Below, piece by piece: positions 8,413-16,687 of a stretch of DNA of 64,000 nt (position 1 is its first letter; the number at the start of each line of letters is the position of its first letter). The DNA comes from Filimonas lacunae (GTDB lineage Bacteria > Bacteroidota > Bacteroidia > Chitinophagales > Chitinophagaceae). The notes below the pieces were generated by a model. The model searched no databases, had not been told where the DNA came from, and saw only the letters and a list, made by a program, of their open reading frames with translations. Both the position numbers and the translations under genes were made by a program. The DNA lies in assembly GCF_002355595.1 (NCBI RefSeq), contig NZ_AP017422.1, forward strand, positions 2,604,001 through 2,668,000, written 5' to 3'.

Positions 8413-9260
8413 GAAACTGCGTCTTTGCCAATCACGGTCCAGTCGTTATTGCCGTGGCCACGGGCGATGAATTGATCCATTAAAGCGGCTACTGCGGGTA
8501 TCACAGTGAGGTTTACGCCACCTTGCTGTGCAGCATCAAGAAATAACTGTGTGTCTTTGCGGGCCATATTCAGTTCCCAGGAAGGTGTATCGTACTTGCC
8601 GCCACCCATTCTTTGTAAACGGGCCGGAAGCAATGCGCCGGGGTTCCAGTTATCAAATAAAGTAGCTACTTCGCTGAGGGAAACACCCATGCTTTTAGCC
8701 AGGGTTAAAGTGTCGGCCAGGCCGCCCGTAAGTGTTACCAGGAAAGCGTTGCCTGTTAATTTCATCCCTGCTGCCTTACCTTCTTCGGGGCCAAAGTTCA
8801 AAACCTTGCCCGTCATGCCAGCCAGCGTAGACTCCCATTGCTGTATCACCTCCTGGTTGCCCGAAACCAGCATAAAGCCGGTACCTTCCAGTGCGTTAGC
8901 AGGGCCCATAAACACCGGAACATGCAAATAGGTGAAGCCCTGCTGTTGCCAATGTTGTGTTCTTTCCACGGCACCTTCTATAGAGGTAGTGGTATGGTCA
9001 ATGATAACAGCTCCCGGTTGTAAACCAGGAAGGGCCTGAGCCAATACCTCGTTCACCGATGCGTCGTCTTTTAAAGTGATATGTATTCTGGCTGCGCCTT
9101 TTACGGCATCCGCAGCATTTTCAAATGCTTTAGCGCCATCTGCTTCCAGCGCAGTAGCTTTGGCGGCAGTGCGGTTCCATACCTGTACTTCATTTCCTTT
9201 CTTTATCAGCGCCCTTACAAAATTGCCACCCAGCAATCCTGTACCTAAAAATGCTATCAT
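8409..9260 (-). CDS. NAD(P)-dependent oxidoreductase, 3-hydroxyisobutyrate dehydrogenase family
   Basis: 283 residues. The Rossmann dinucleotide motif GTGLLG is at residues 6-11. The family signature continues with VWNRT, IIDHTTTS, a PVFMGPANALEGTGFMLVSG substrate segment, and GMKLTGNAF carrying the catalytic Lys. The all-alpha C-terminal domain ends with SWELNMARKDTQLFLDAA. Enzymes of this family reduce or oxidise beta-hydroxy acids, glyoxylate or succinic semialdehyde; the substrate here is not clear. It is the first gene of a three-gene operon with the ABC exporter genes (4-bp overlap), which is an unusual partnership. Confidence 0.85.
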   Translation of the reverse strand: MIAFLGTGLLGGNFVRALIKKGNEVQVWNRTAAKATALEADGAKAFENAADAVKGAARIHITLKDDASVNEVLAQALPGLQPGAVIIDHTTTSIEGAVERTQHWQQQGFTYLHVPVFMGPANALEGTGFMLVSGNQEVIQQWESTLAGMTGKVLNFGPEEGKAAGMKLTGNAFLVTLTGGLADTLTLAKSMGVSLSEVATLFDNWNPGALLPARLQRMGGGKYDTPSWELNMARKDTQLFLDAAQQGGVNLTVIPAVAALMDQFIARGHGNNDWTVIGKDAVS

Positions 9261-9305
9261 GGTTATACCTTTTGCATAAAGGTACAGGAAAAGGAAAAAA
9301 GCTAT

Positions 9306-10604
9306 TTATTTGGTTACCAGCGCGCTTTTGCCTGCGTAGTCAAATACCAGCTGGCAAAACACCTGGATGCCCACATCCAAACGGGAATCGTCGATATAAA
9401 AATCCGGTGTATGGTGGGCGGCTGCTTTGGAGGGCTCCTGGTTCAGGGGCATGCCACCCAGGAAAAAGAAAAAGGCCGGGGCTTTATCGCCATAGAACGA
9501 AAAGTCTTCGGCACCGGTGGTCCAGTCGGCTTCTGCTACCTGTTGCTTTCCGGCAGCCGCTTCAATAGAAGGCAGCATGGCGCTTACCAGGGAAGGATTG
9601 TTATAGGTAACCTTGGTTTTGGTATCAATGCTGAGTTCGGCTGTTGCACCGGATGCTTCGGCTATTTTTTCGGCGGTCAGCTTCATGCGGGCATGTACAT
9701 CTTTTTGCATTTTAGTGTCCAGTGTGCGTATGGTGCCTTCCATAATCAGCTCTTCCGGAATAATGTTACTGCGTACACCGCTGTGTATTTTGCCAACGGT
9801 AATTACTACCGGGGCTTTGGTTAATTCGCTCTGCCGGCTTACAATGGTTTGAAAGCCCTGTATGATCTGTGCAGCCACCACCACCGGGTCAATGCCACTC
9901 CAGGGCTGTGAGCCATGCGATTGTTTGCCTTTTACCTTTACGGTAAACCAGTCGCTGGAAGCCATTACACTGCCCGATTTGTATTTTATATGGCCTATAG
10001 GCGTTTGTGAATTGATGTGTAAACCAAATATGGCATCCACCTTCGGGTTATCCATCACGCCTTCTTTAATCATCAGCGGAGCGCCACCTTCTTCCGTGCC
10101 GGGTGGGCCTTCTTCTGCAGGTTGGAAAATGAACTTCACCGTGCCGGGAATATCCTTTTTCATGGCGGTTAATACTTCGGCGGTGCCTAATAGAATGGCT
10201 ATATGGGTGTCGTGGCCACAGGCATGCATTACCGGCACTTTCTGTCCCAGGTAATCGGCCGAGTCCAGCGATTTAAAAGAGAGGTTGGCGCGTTCGTACA
10301 CAGGCAGGGCATCTATATCGGCACGCAGGGCTATCACGGGGCCGGGTTTCCCCCCTTTTAATATAGCAACCACGCCGGTTTTGGCAATACCGGTTTGCAC
10401 TTCCAGTCCCAGTTTTTTCAAATGGGCGGCTATAAAGGCGCTGGTATGGAATTCCCGGTTAGATAGTTCCGGGTGCTGGTGTATCTGGCGACGCCAGGCT
10501 ATCACGGAGTCTTTAATGTGGGCTACATTTTTCTCTAAGTCTTTTGGTTGGGCAATAGCCATTACAGGCAGCATTGCCAGCAGTATCATAAGCCGGTAGT
10601 TCAT
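9306..10604 (-). CDS. M20 family metallo-amidohydrolase (M20D, IAA-amino acid hydrolase-like), secreted
   Basis: 432 residues from ATG 10604, beginning with a signal peptide (LMILLAMLPVMAIAQ). The M20 catalytic domain is complete: RRQIHQHPELSNREF, the metal ligands in MHACGHDTHIA, the catalytic Glu pair in QPAEEGPPGTEEGG, the lid domain with SHGSQPWSGIDPVV, and TGAEDFSFY. Members hydrolyse N-acyl amino acids or peptides with two metal ions. The signal peptide places it in the periplasm or outside. An upstream TTG or ATG start at 10727 would add a Cys-rich leader and is unlikely. Confidence 0.88.
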   Translation of the reverse strand: MNYRLMILLAMLPVMAIAQPKDLEKNVAHIKDSVIAWRRQIHQHPELSNREFHTSAFIAAHLKKLGLEVQTGIAKTGVVAILKGGKPGPVIALRADIDALPVYERANLSFKSLDSADYLGQKVPVMHACGHDTHIAILLGTAEVLTAMKKDIPGTVKFIFQPAEEGPPGTEEGGAPLMIKEGVMDNPKVDAIFGLHINSQTPIGHIKYKSGSVMASSDWFTVKVKGKQSHGSQPWSGIDPVVVAAQIIQGFQTIVSRQSELTKAPVVITVGKIHSGVRSNIIPEELIMEGTIRTLDTKMQKDVHARMKLTAEKIAEASGATAELSIDTKTKVTYNNPSLVSAMLPSIEAAAGKQQVAEADWTTGAEDFSFYGDKAPAFFFFLGGMPLNQEPSKAAAHHTPDFYIDDSRLDVGIQVFCQLVFDYAGKSALVTK

Positions 10605-10705
10605 AAGAGGAGTTCTGAATTTGGAGTAATATACTAAAAAGGTGGGAAATAGTATGCATGGGAAGCAGTATCCATTTGCCGGAGCAGTAGGGAAGTGGCA
10701 GGCAC

Positions 10706-10746
10706 AAAAAAGGCGTTTAGTGTTCAAATGTCACTAAACGCCTTTT
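10706..10746 (-). terminator. Rho-independent terminator of the lipoprotein pair
   Basis: A 15-bp stem (AAAAGGCGTTTAGTG with its complement) and a 9-base loop. On the minus strand it ends in a U run, directly after the 10766-11527 gene. Confidence 0.85.
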
Positions 10747-10765
10747 AATGGTATCAATATCTGTT

Positions 10766-11527
10766 TTAGTTGGTAGAGGTTTTATATTGGTAAACGAGGT
10801 TTTCGAGTACATTCATTTCTGCTTCTGTATCACCATTTTTAAAAATACAGGTTGCAGGTTGATTATCTGAGTTGTAAGTATAGGTGTAGGTATTCACTTC
10901 GTAAATCTCGTTTGGTGTATTTGCATCAGATAATGTTATTTTAGTGATGTTGTTCTTGCTGCCAAAGTAGAAGTCGTCAATGTAATACCATAATAAAGAA
11001 CTGGCTACATTATAATAAGGATTGATTTTGTCATCATAAGAGTACTTATAAATAGTTTGAGGCGTATTGCCATTATACAATCTTATCATTTGGGTAATGT
11101 TGCCATTGGCCCAGGTAAATTGTCTGGATTCGCGAACAGTACCGTATTGGAATTCAAATACAGTGGCTACTGTGCCATCCTGGTTGTATACTAAAGAGTC
11201 ATAGCGATCTTCAAATAAAACAGCTTTCAGTACCTGGCCATTGGCGTTGTATTCAAAAGTGTAATTCTTATCTGCGCCAATAAGTGCAGATGGCCTGTTA
11301 TTCGTAAAAACAACAGAATCCGCCCAGGTTCCTGTTTCTGTAGAATCTTTTATTACCATTTTGTTGGCGCCATAGTTATAAGTATGTGCATATGCTCCTG
11401 TAGGGCCTGAATTTACCACTCTGTATAATTTGTTCACAGAAGTGCCTGTCTCCGGTGTGCTGTCATTTTTAGAACAGGAAGTAGTGGCTATTGCAAGCAT
11501 TAATACGGGGACAAAGAAACGTTTCAT
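10766..11527 (-). CDS. hypothetical lipoprotein, YD-like repeat type (paralogue 1)
   Basis: 253 residues with a lipobox (AIATTSC, Cys20). The mature part is made of YxYxxxGxv-type strands such as FEYNANGQVLKAV and DSLVYNQDGTV. These resemble the YD/DUF4595-like beta-sheet lipoproteins of Bacteroidota. The function is unknown; the cell envelope is the likely place. It shares the scheme RVVNSG...Y.YNY...FEYN...DSLVYNQ...N.TQ.IR with the next gene upstream, so the two are tandem duplicates, transcribed together with a 38-bp gap and one terminator. Confidence 0.75.
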   Translation of the reverse strand: MKRFFVPVLMLAIATTSCSKNDSTPETGTSVNKLYRVVNSGPTGAYAHTYNYGANKMVIKDSTETGTWADSVVFTNNRPSALIGADKNYTFEYNANGQVLKAVLFEDRYDSLVYNQDGTVATVFEFQYGTVRESRQFTWANGNITQMIRLYNGNTPQTIYKYSYDDKINPYYNVASSLLWYYIDDFYFGSKNNITKITLSDANTPNEIYEVNTYTYTYNSDNQPATCIFKNGDTEAEMNVLENLVYQYKTSTN

Positions 11528-11565
11528 ATAGTGTTGTTTTATTTTTTGAATGATTTAATATGGAT

Positions 11566-12426
11566 TTATTTAGTGGTTGTTTTATACTGATAGGTGAGGT
11601 TCTCCCACAACTTTAAATCTGATTGTATTTCTCCTGATTTAAATACACATGTAGTAGGAGTCTTGTCTTTGTTATAAGTATAGTTATACAGGTAGAAGAA
11701 AGAAGGAGTGCTCATCACACCATCTTGCAACTGAGTGAAGTTTTCATTTGTGAGATTGTTTTTGCTTCCGTAATAGGCATCGCGTACATATAGCCAGAAT
11801 ACAATATTTGCGCTTAGTTCATACCGGGGGTTAGTATTTGTATCATAGAAGTAGTTGGATGCAACGCCATTCATAGAAGAGCCCTGCCTTCTTATTTTTT
11901 GGGTAATGTTGTTGTTGGCGTCCCATTTGAATTCATCTGTTTCGTAAACGGTATCTACAAATGAAGTGTACATATAAATAGTGCTGAGTTGCCCTGCCTG
12001 GTTGTAGGCCAGCGAGTCATATCTCCTTTCCTGGTTGTTGGTAATTACTTTCACCACTTTACCGCTGTTGTTATACTCAAACGTATAATCTCTTTCCACT
12101 TTACCATTGTAGGTGGTAACCAGCCGCGTTAATACGTTGTTGGTGTAATAAGCTGTATCTAAATAATTGCCATTATAGCTAGAATCGAAAACTGACAGCA
12201 GTTTCGTTCCATCGTAGTTATAGATCTCTGCATAGGGATATTCACCTGTATTTACAATGCGATACAATTTGCTTATGGTGTCAGTATTGCCGGGATTGTT
12301 TGTGCCTGGGGTAGCTGTTGTGTCGGTGCCTGTGCCACCATTTTCATCAGTAGGGCTGCTATCTTTTTTGGTGCAGGCAATTGCCATCATTACCAGCAGG
12401 AGGGCTGGTAGGAAAACGTTCTTCAT
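11566..12426 (-). CDS. hypothetical lipoprotein, YD-like repeat type (paralogue 2)
   Basis: 286 residues. The lipobox is VMMAIAC (Cys18), followed by a disordered Asp/Gly/Thr/Asn linker of about 35 residues that is longer than in its neighbour. The folded part repeats the same order of motifs as the 10766-11527 product: LYRIVNTG, YNYDGTKLLSV, TFEYNNSGKVVKV, DSLAYNQAGQL and NNNITQKIRRQ. It is the upstream member of the pair. Both probably sit on the outer membrane; no enzyme motif is visible. Confidence 0.75.
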   Translation of the reverse strand: MKNVFLPALLLVMMAIACTKKDSSPTDENGGTGTDTTATPGTNNPGNTDTISKLYRIVNTGEYPYAEIYNYDGTKLLSVFDSSYNGNYLDTAYYTNNVLTRLVTTYNGKVERDYTFEYNNSGKVVKVITNNQERRYDSLAYNQAGQLSTIYMYTSFVDTVYETDEFKWDANNNITQKIRRQGSSMNGVASNYFYDTNTNPRYELSANIVFWLYVRDAYYGSKNNLTNENFTQLQDGVMSTPSFFYLYNYTYNKDKTPTTCVFKSGEIQSDLKLWENLTYQYKTTTK

Positions 12427-12632
12427 GTTTAATGTTTTTAAGGCTGCCAGTCGTTAGCTGACCTGTTTAGAATTGGCGCAAAGTAAATGTATTTATTAAA
12501 TAAATATGTGTGAGTAAGGCGACGAACTATGGAAAAATGTTGTTAAAACCGGTAAAAAGCCGGATAAGTGGTAGTAGAGTTCGGTGAATACCGGTTTTTT
12601 TTCTAATGTAACAAATGTCACTGTGTATGTAA

Positions 12633-12654
12633 ATGCAAAAGATCACATTTGCAT
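12633..12654. promoter_or_regulatory. inverted repeat, possible operator of the persulfide dioxygenase gene
   Basis: ATGCAAA and TTTGCAT form a perfect 7-bp inverted repeat with an 8-base spacer, ending 28 bp before the ATG of the next gene. The position and symmetry fit a dimeric regulator site. The right arm overlaps CACATTTG, which is one base off the Bacteroidota -7 box, so a bound regulator could block the promoter. This is inference; no regulator gene lies beside it. Confidence 0.4.
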
Positions 12655-12682
12655 CGGATTAAAAACAGGAAAAAACAGACTT

Positions 12683-14074
12683 ATGATTATTGAACAAATA
12701 TACACTGGTTGTTTAGCTCAGGGAGCTTACTACATACAGTCAGGTAATGAAGCTGCAATTATTGACCCATTGCGTGAAGTAAAACCTTATATAGCCAAAG
12801 CAAAGGCTAACGGGGCAACTATCAAGTATATATTTGAAACTCACTTCCATGCCGACTTCGTTTCAGGTCACGTGGATTTAGGTAAAGCAACCGGTGCACC
12901 TATCGTATACGGCCCTACAGCAAAGCCGAGCTTCGATTCGTACATTGGAAAAGATAACGAAGTTTTTAAAGTAGGGGATATCACCGTTACTTTATTACAT
13001 ACACCTGGCCATACTATGGAATCGAGCTGTTACCTGTTAAGCGATGCTGATGGTACACCTAAAGCTTTATTCTCCGGCGATACCTTGTTCATTGGCGATG
13101 TGGGGCGCCCCGATCTGGCTCAGAACATGGGCGGTACTTCCAAAGAGCAATTGGCTGGTTTGATGTTTACTACTTTACGTAACAGAATTATGCCTTTGAA
13201 CGATGATATTATCGTTTATCCTGCACACGGTGCCGGTAGCGCCTGTGGCAAAAACATGAGTAAAGAAACTTCTGATACATTAGGCCGTCAAAAGCAGAAC
13301 AACTATGCTTTACGTGCGGATATGACACAGGAAGAGTTTATTAAAGAAGTAACTACCGGTTTAATGCCGCCACCTGCTTATTTCCCCATCAATGTAATGA
13401 TGAACAAAGAGGGATATGAGAATATTGATGTGGTAGTACAACACGGCACCCGTTTATTAAGTCCTGATCTGTTTGAAACAGCCGCCAACGAAACCGGTGC
13501 GTTATTACTGGATACCCGTAAGGCGCAGGACTTTGCAGCAGCGCATGTGCCAAACTCTATTAACATAGGTATTGACGGTAGTTTTGCCCCATGGGTAGGC
13601 GCGCTGTTACTGGATATGAAACACCCTGTTTTATTAATTACCGATGAAGGCAGGGAAGAAGAAGTGGTTACCCGCTTAGCCCGTGTAGGTTATGATAACG
13701 CTATTGGTTGTCTGGAAGGCGGTGTGGCCGCATGGAAGGCAGCTGGTAAAGAAGTGGACGCTGTAGTATCTATTACCCCTGATTCTTTTGCGGATGCATT
13801 GGATGCAGATGGTGGTATTGCAATATTGGATGTAAGAAAGCCGAATGAATATAACTCCGGACATATTCCTACAGCAGAAAGTATGCCGCTGGATTTCATC
13901 AACGATACCATGAACCAGTTAGATAAAGACAAAGGATATTATGTTCATTGCCAGGGCGGTTACCGCTCTATGATCTTCATCTCTATTTTAAAAGCGAGAG
14001 GATATCATAACCTGATTGACGTTCAGGGCGGAATGGGAGCTATTAAAGCAACCAACAGGTTTACATTGCAATAA
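12683..14074 (+). CDS. CstB-like persulfide dioxygenase with two rhodanese domains
   Basis: 464 residues. The N-terminal metallo-beta-lactamase fold has its iron ligands in THFHADFVSGH (H54, H56, D58) and HTPGHT, plus FSGDTLFIGDVGRPDL, which is characteristic of persulfide dioxygenases. It is followed by a rhodanese-like domain without catalytic Cys (LLDTRKAQDFAAAHVPNS) and a second, apparently active rhodanese domain with Cys423 in VHCQGGYRS. This is the order of staphylococcal CstB, which oxidises persulfides from sulfide or glutathione to thiosulfate. A role in sulfide or persulfide detoxification is inferred. ATG 12683 starts the domain directly; the longer frame from 12584 contains the operator. 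Confidence 0.88.
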   Translation: MIIEQIYTGCLAQGAYYIQSGNEAAIIDPLREVKPYIAKAKANGATIKYIFETHFHADFVSGHVDLGKATGAPIVYGPTAKPSFDSYIGKDNEVFKVGDITVTLLHTPGHTMESSCYLLSDADGTPKALFSGDTLFIGDVGRPDLAQNMGGTSKEQLAGLMFTTLRNRIMPLNDDIIVYPAHGAGSACGKNMSKETSDTLGRQKQNNYALRADMTQEEFIKEVTTGLMPPPAYFPINVMMNKEGYENIDVVVQHGTRLLSPDLFETAANETGALLLDTRKAQDFAAAHVPNSINIGIDGSFAPWVGALLLDMKHPVLLITDEGREEEVVTRLARVGYDNAIGCLEGGVAAWKAAGKEVDAVVSITPDSFADALDADGGIAILDVRKPNEYNSGHIPTAESMPLDFINDTMNQLDKDKGYYVHCQGGYRSMIFISILKARGYHNLIDVQGGMGAIKATNRFTLQ

Positions 14075-14104
14075 TTATAGTTTTAAGAACGAGTACAGAA
14101 AGAG

Positions 14105-14133
14105 GGCATATGTTTTTACATATGCCTTTTTTT
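14105..14133 (+). terminator. Rho-independent terminator after the persulfide dioxygenase gene
   Basis: GGCATATG and CATATGCC form an 8-bp stem with a 6-base loop, followed by T7. Confidence 0.85.
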
Positions 14134-14137
14134 AGTG

Positions 14138-14884
14138 CTACTTCCAGCCAATCATGTTACCGTTTGGACCGATCATTACTATACGGTTGCTGCTGTTGCC
14201 TTCCACACCGTCGAGGCCATCTTCGCCATCATGTGGCAATGGTTTTTTCTTATAGCCGGTAAGAGAGCGGCCTTTGCCACCGTCGCCACCCTGGCCGCCA
14301 ATACCACCGAAGTTGGAAAAGGTCATGCACCGGTTATTGACATAAGGGATAGCCGTAGAGTCAACATGCACGGTAATATATCCGGCATCGCCACCATCCC
14401 CTCCATCGCCACCATTCCCCCCGCACATGTTGCGGTAGCTGGCCTTTATTTTACCTTTACTGCCTTTGCCGCCGTCGCCACCATCACCGCCATCCGATAC
14501 TATTTTAATTTTGCCGTAACGGGGGTTTACAAAATACTCTATGGTGCTTTGTGCATCGCCGGGAACTCCAACTATAAAATGGAGGATAATGGAGTCGCCA
14601 GAGCGTAAAGCATCAATTTTTACCAGCAGATCGGGGCCGCGAAATCCCTTTTTCCCATCCAGGCCATTATTGCGGCCATGAAACATGCGTTGAAAGAAAG
14701 TGAGCTCTTGGGCGTTTTTTCCGGGGTCGGCCTTTTCAGGTTTATACCCGGCCCACTGGTGCATATTTACCTTGGCATAATTGATGAAAGGATTGGGACG
14801 GGTGGTATCCCTTCGTATCTGGGCATGAGCAATGACGACCTGGAACAGGCATATGTGTAACAATACAGGAAAGCAAAGCTTCAT
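14138..14884 (-). CDS. secreted Gly-Asp-rich, collagen-like protein
   Basis: 248 residues. A signal peptide (LLHICLFQVVIAHAQ) is followed by about 90 residues of ordinary sequence and then three Gly-rich blocks: SDGGDGGDGGKGSKGK, CGGNGGDGGDGGDAGY and GGIGGQGGDGGKG. They are separated by beta-strand-like segments. The Gly-Asp pattern resembles Gly-rich PGRS-like or calcium-binding repeat proteins more than true Gly-X-Y collagen. A possible role is surface or matrix protein, with calcium as a guess. ATG 14884 starts the signal peptide; a frame from 14932 adds a leader. The antisense strand is also open over most of the gene because of the GC-rich repeats; that frame is a shadow. Confidence 0.7.
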   Translation of the reverse strand: MKLCFPVLLHICLFQVVIAHAQIRRDTTRPNPFINYAKVNMHQWAGYKPEKADPGKNAQELTFFQRMFHGRNNGLDGKKGFRGPDLLVKIDALRSGDSIILHFIVGVPGDAQSTIEYFVNPRYGKIKIVSDGGDGGDGGKGSKGKIKASYRNMCGGNGGDGGDGGDAGYITVHVDSTAIPYVNNRCMTFSNFGGIGGQGGDGGKGRSLTGYKKKPLPHDGEDGLDGVEGNSSNRIVMIGPNGNMIGWK

Positions 14885-15037
14885 TGCCGGAATTATTGGT
14901 TGGTTAAGGGGCTGTTTGCAGTATACAAACATGTTTGTTTTTCAAATGTATTAAAAACAGCTCAAGAAAGCTGTGTAGGAGGGGGAAAACTGCCAGGCTA
15001 CTGCTGATAATAGCATAATACATATTACATTAGCCCT

Positions 15038-15499
15038 ATGAAAATCCCTAAACAGTTAGTATTGGCAGTTGTTTTTTGCGGCTGCACTTCCTTATTTGCC
15101 CAACAGCCTGTAGCTGCACCGGCGAAGGATACCACCAGGCCTAAAAGATTTGATACGGTACAGGTGCAGGCTTCTTTTCCGGGTGGAGATGATGCCTGGA
15201 GAAAGTTCCTGGAAAATAACCTCGATGGCGATGTGCCGGTGAGAAAAAAGGCCCCGGCAGGGTTGTACAAAGTGTTATTGAGCTTTCTGGTGGGTAAAGA
15301 TGGCAAGGTGTATGAAGTGAAAGTGGAAGAAGACCCTGGTTTTGGAACAGCCGCCGAAGCGCTTCGGGTTTTTAAAAAATCGCCCCGTTGGAACCCGGCC
15401 ATAGTTGATGATAAACCTGTCATTTACCGGCAAAGGCAATCTATTACCTTTTTTGTAGAAGAAGAGGTGGAGCCGGTGAAAAAGAAAAAAAGAGACTAA
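15038..15499 (+). CDS. secreted TonB C-terminal domain protein
   Basis: 153 residues. It has a signal peptide ending SLFAQ, then the TonB-C pattern: QASFPGGDDAWRKFLENNL, LLSFLVGKDGKVYEVKVEED and SPRWNPAIVDDKPV. It lacks a membrane anchor and the Pro-rich spanning segment of a normal TonB, so it cannot couple ExbBD in the classical way. Such short periplasmic TonB-C proteins are common in Bacteroidota and of unclear role. The C-terminus is Lys-rich (KKKKRD). It stands alone with its own terminator. Confidence 0.8.
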   Translation: MKIPKQLVLAVVFCGCTSLFAQQPVAAPAKDTTRPKRFDTVQVQASFPGGDDAWRKFLENNLDGDVPVRKKAPAGLYKVLLSFLVGKDGKVYEVKVEEDPGFGTAAEALRVFKKSPRWNPAIVDDKPVIYRQRQSITFFVEEEVEPVKKKKRD

Positions 15500-15504
15500 T
15501 ATAC

Positions 15505-15528
15505 AAACGGCCCCATCGGGGCCGTTTT
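15505..15528. terminator. bidirectional terminator between convergent genes
   Basis: AAACGGCCCC and GGGGCCGTTT form a 10-bp stem with a 3-base loop and a following T run, between the TonB-C gene and the pepsin-like gene. Confidence 0.85.
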
Positions 15529-15550
15529 GCTATGATATAGTTGGAAGGAT

Positions 15551-16654
15551 TTAATAATTGCGTAGCCCCAGCCGGTGATTTTCGTAATCAAGCATATAGC
15601 CGTTCTTTAAAAAATACTCCAGGCTGATGATGGAAATATCACTTCCCGATGCGATGGGGTTTTCTATATAAGTAAGGTAATCGGAAGAGGTAATGCTATA
15701 GTTATAGTTAAAACCAGCCGATTTGGTGGTAACCGAAACTGCAGTGTTCACCGGTAATAAAGTAGGGGTGGTGGAAGCGGTGTTGTCTTCCATGTACGAA
15801 TAAGGTTCGGTTCCGGTGTCAAATACTGCATAAGCGGTATTCACTGTTTTGCTGCCGTAAGTGTAGCTGGAAGGAATGATGACCGAATACCCGTAACCGC
15901 TTACGGGGGTAAGGGTATGCTGGGTAAAGCCCGATTCATTCAGGTCTGTAGCGCTCAGTCCCAGTGTAATCACATCCGGCACATAGGTGCCTGCCAGCGA
16001 AAAATTACTGGTTCCCAATGCTTCCATCTTAAATCCTTTGGTAAGTCCCGCAGCAGGGGTGTAAGTGCTGAACGGGCTGGCTACATAACCCCCATTGGAA
16101 AAGGTGACATCATATTCTGTATTCACTCCAAAAATGTCAAAGGAGCCGGTGCTTAACATGTTGCCGGCATTGTCTACTCCTTTGTAATACAAAAAGAAAG
16201 GCAGCCGTTGTATGGTAACCGTATTGCCATGATCGCCAACGGTAACATTGGCATAAGCCAAGTTGCCATATACTTTTTCGGTGGTGCTGTTATCGGCCCC
16301 ATAGGTAATGGAAGAGGTTTGGTTGGTAATGGTGATGCCGTTGACTACCGTAGAGTCGCCGGTGAAATTAAACCCGCTGCTGGTGATCATAGAAGCGGGC
16401 AATACTTCGTGCGCATCTATCACCATGCCGCCCGAACCGGTATCAAATATCAAATATTCGTTTACCGTTTGGGTGCCTATTTTAGGCACAGGGATAAACA
16501 ATAGTTTGTAAATGGAAGAATCTGCTTCGTACAGTCCCAGCTTCACGGCACTGTTGCTGCTGGTAGTGGCTGAACTGTTTACTTCCGTTTTTTTACAGGA
16601 AGCGAATAAAAGCAGAAGACCTGCGCTAAGCAGGATATGGAAACGGATATTCAT
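15551..16654 (-). CDS. pepsin-like (A1-type) aspartic protease, putative lipoprotein
   Basis: 367 residues with a lipobox (LLLFASC, Cys20). Two Asp-Thr-Gly motifs occur about 200 residues apart, YLIFDTGSGG and YAVFDTGTEPY, each in a hydrophobic strand as in the two lobes of pepsin. Between them a flap-like ITYGADNST is followed by GNLAYANVTVGD, matching the flap of A1 enzymes. The C-terminus EYFLKNGYMLDYENHRLGL resembles the closing strand of pepsins (hydrophobic-Asp-x-x-x-x-x-h-G). Bacterial A1 proteases are rare, shewasins being the known case. The assignment rests on motif order; activity is inferred. It is preceded 33 bp upstream by a small secreted peptide gene on the same strand. Confidence 0.65.
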   Translation of the reverse strand: MNIRFHILLSAGLLLLFASCKKTEVNSSATTSSNSAVKLGLYEADSSIYKLLFIPVPKIGTQTVNEYLIFDTGSGGMVIDAHEVLPASMITSSGFNFTGDSTVVNGITITNQTSSITYGADNSTTEKVYGNLAYANVTVGDHGNTVTIQRLPFFLYYKGVDNAGNMLSTGSFDIFGVNTEYDVTFSNGGYVASPFSTYTPAAGLTKGFKMEALGTSNFSLAGTYVPDVITLGLSATDLNESGFTQHTLTPVSGYGYSVIIPSSYTYGSKTVNTAYAVFDTGTEPYSYMEDNTASTTPTLLPVNTAVSVTTKSAGFNYNYSITSSDYLTYIENPIASGSDISIISLEYFLKNGYMLDYENHRLGLRNY

Positions 16655-16687
16655 GAGGGGTAATTGTGGTGAGGGAAAAGGAGCTGA

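Noticed and set aside
14135-14608. 157-codon plus-strand frame opposite the Gly-Asp-rich protein
   Set aside because: It is the antisense of GGC/GAC repeats, giving Ala/Thr/Val-rich sequence; the minus-strand product has a signal peptide.
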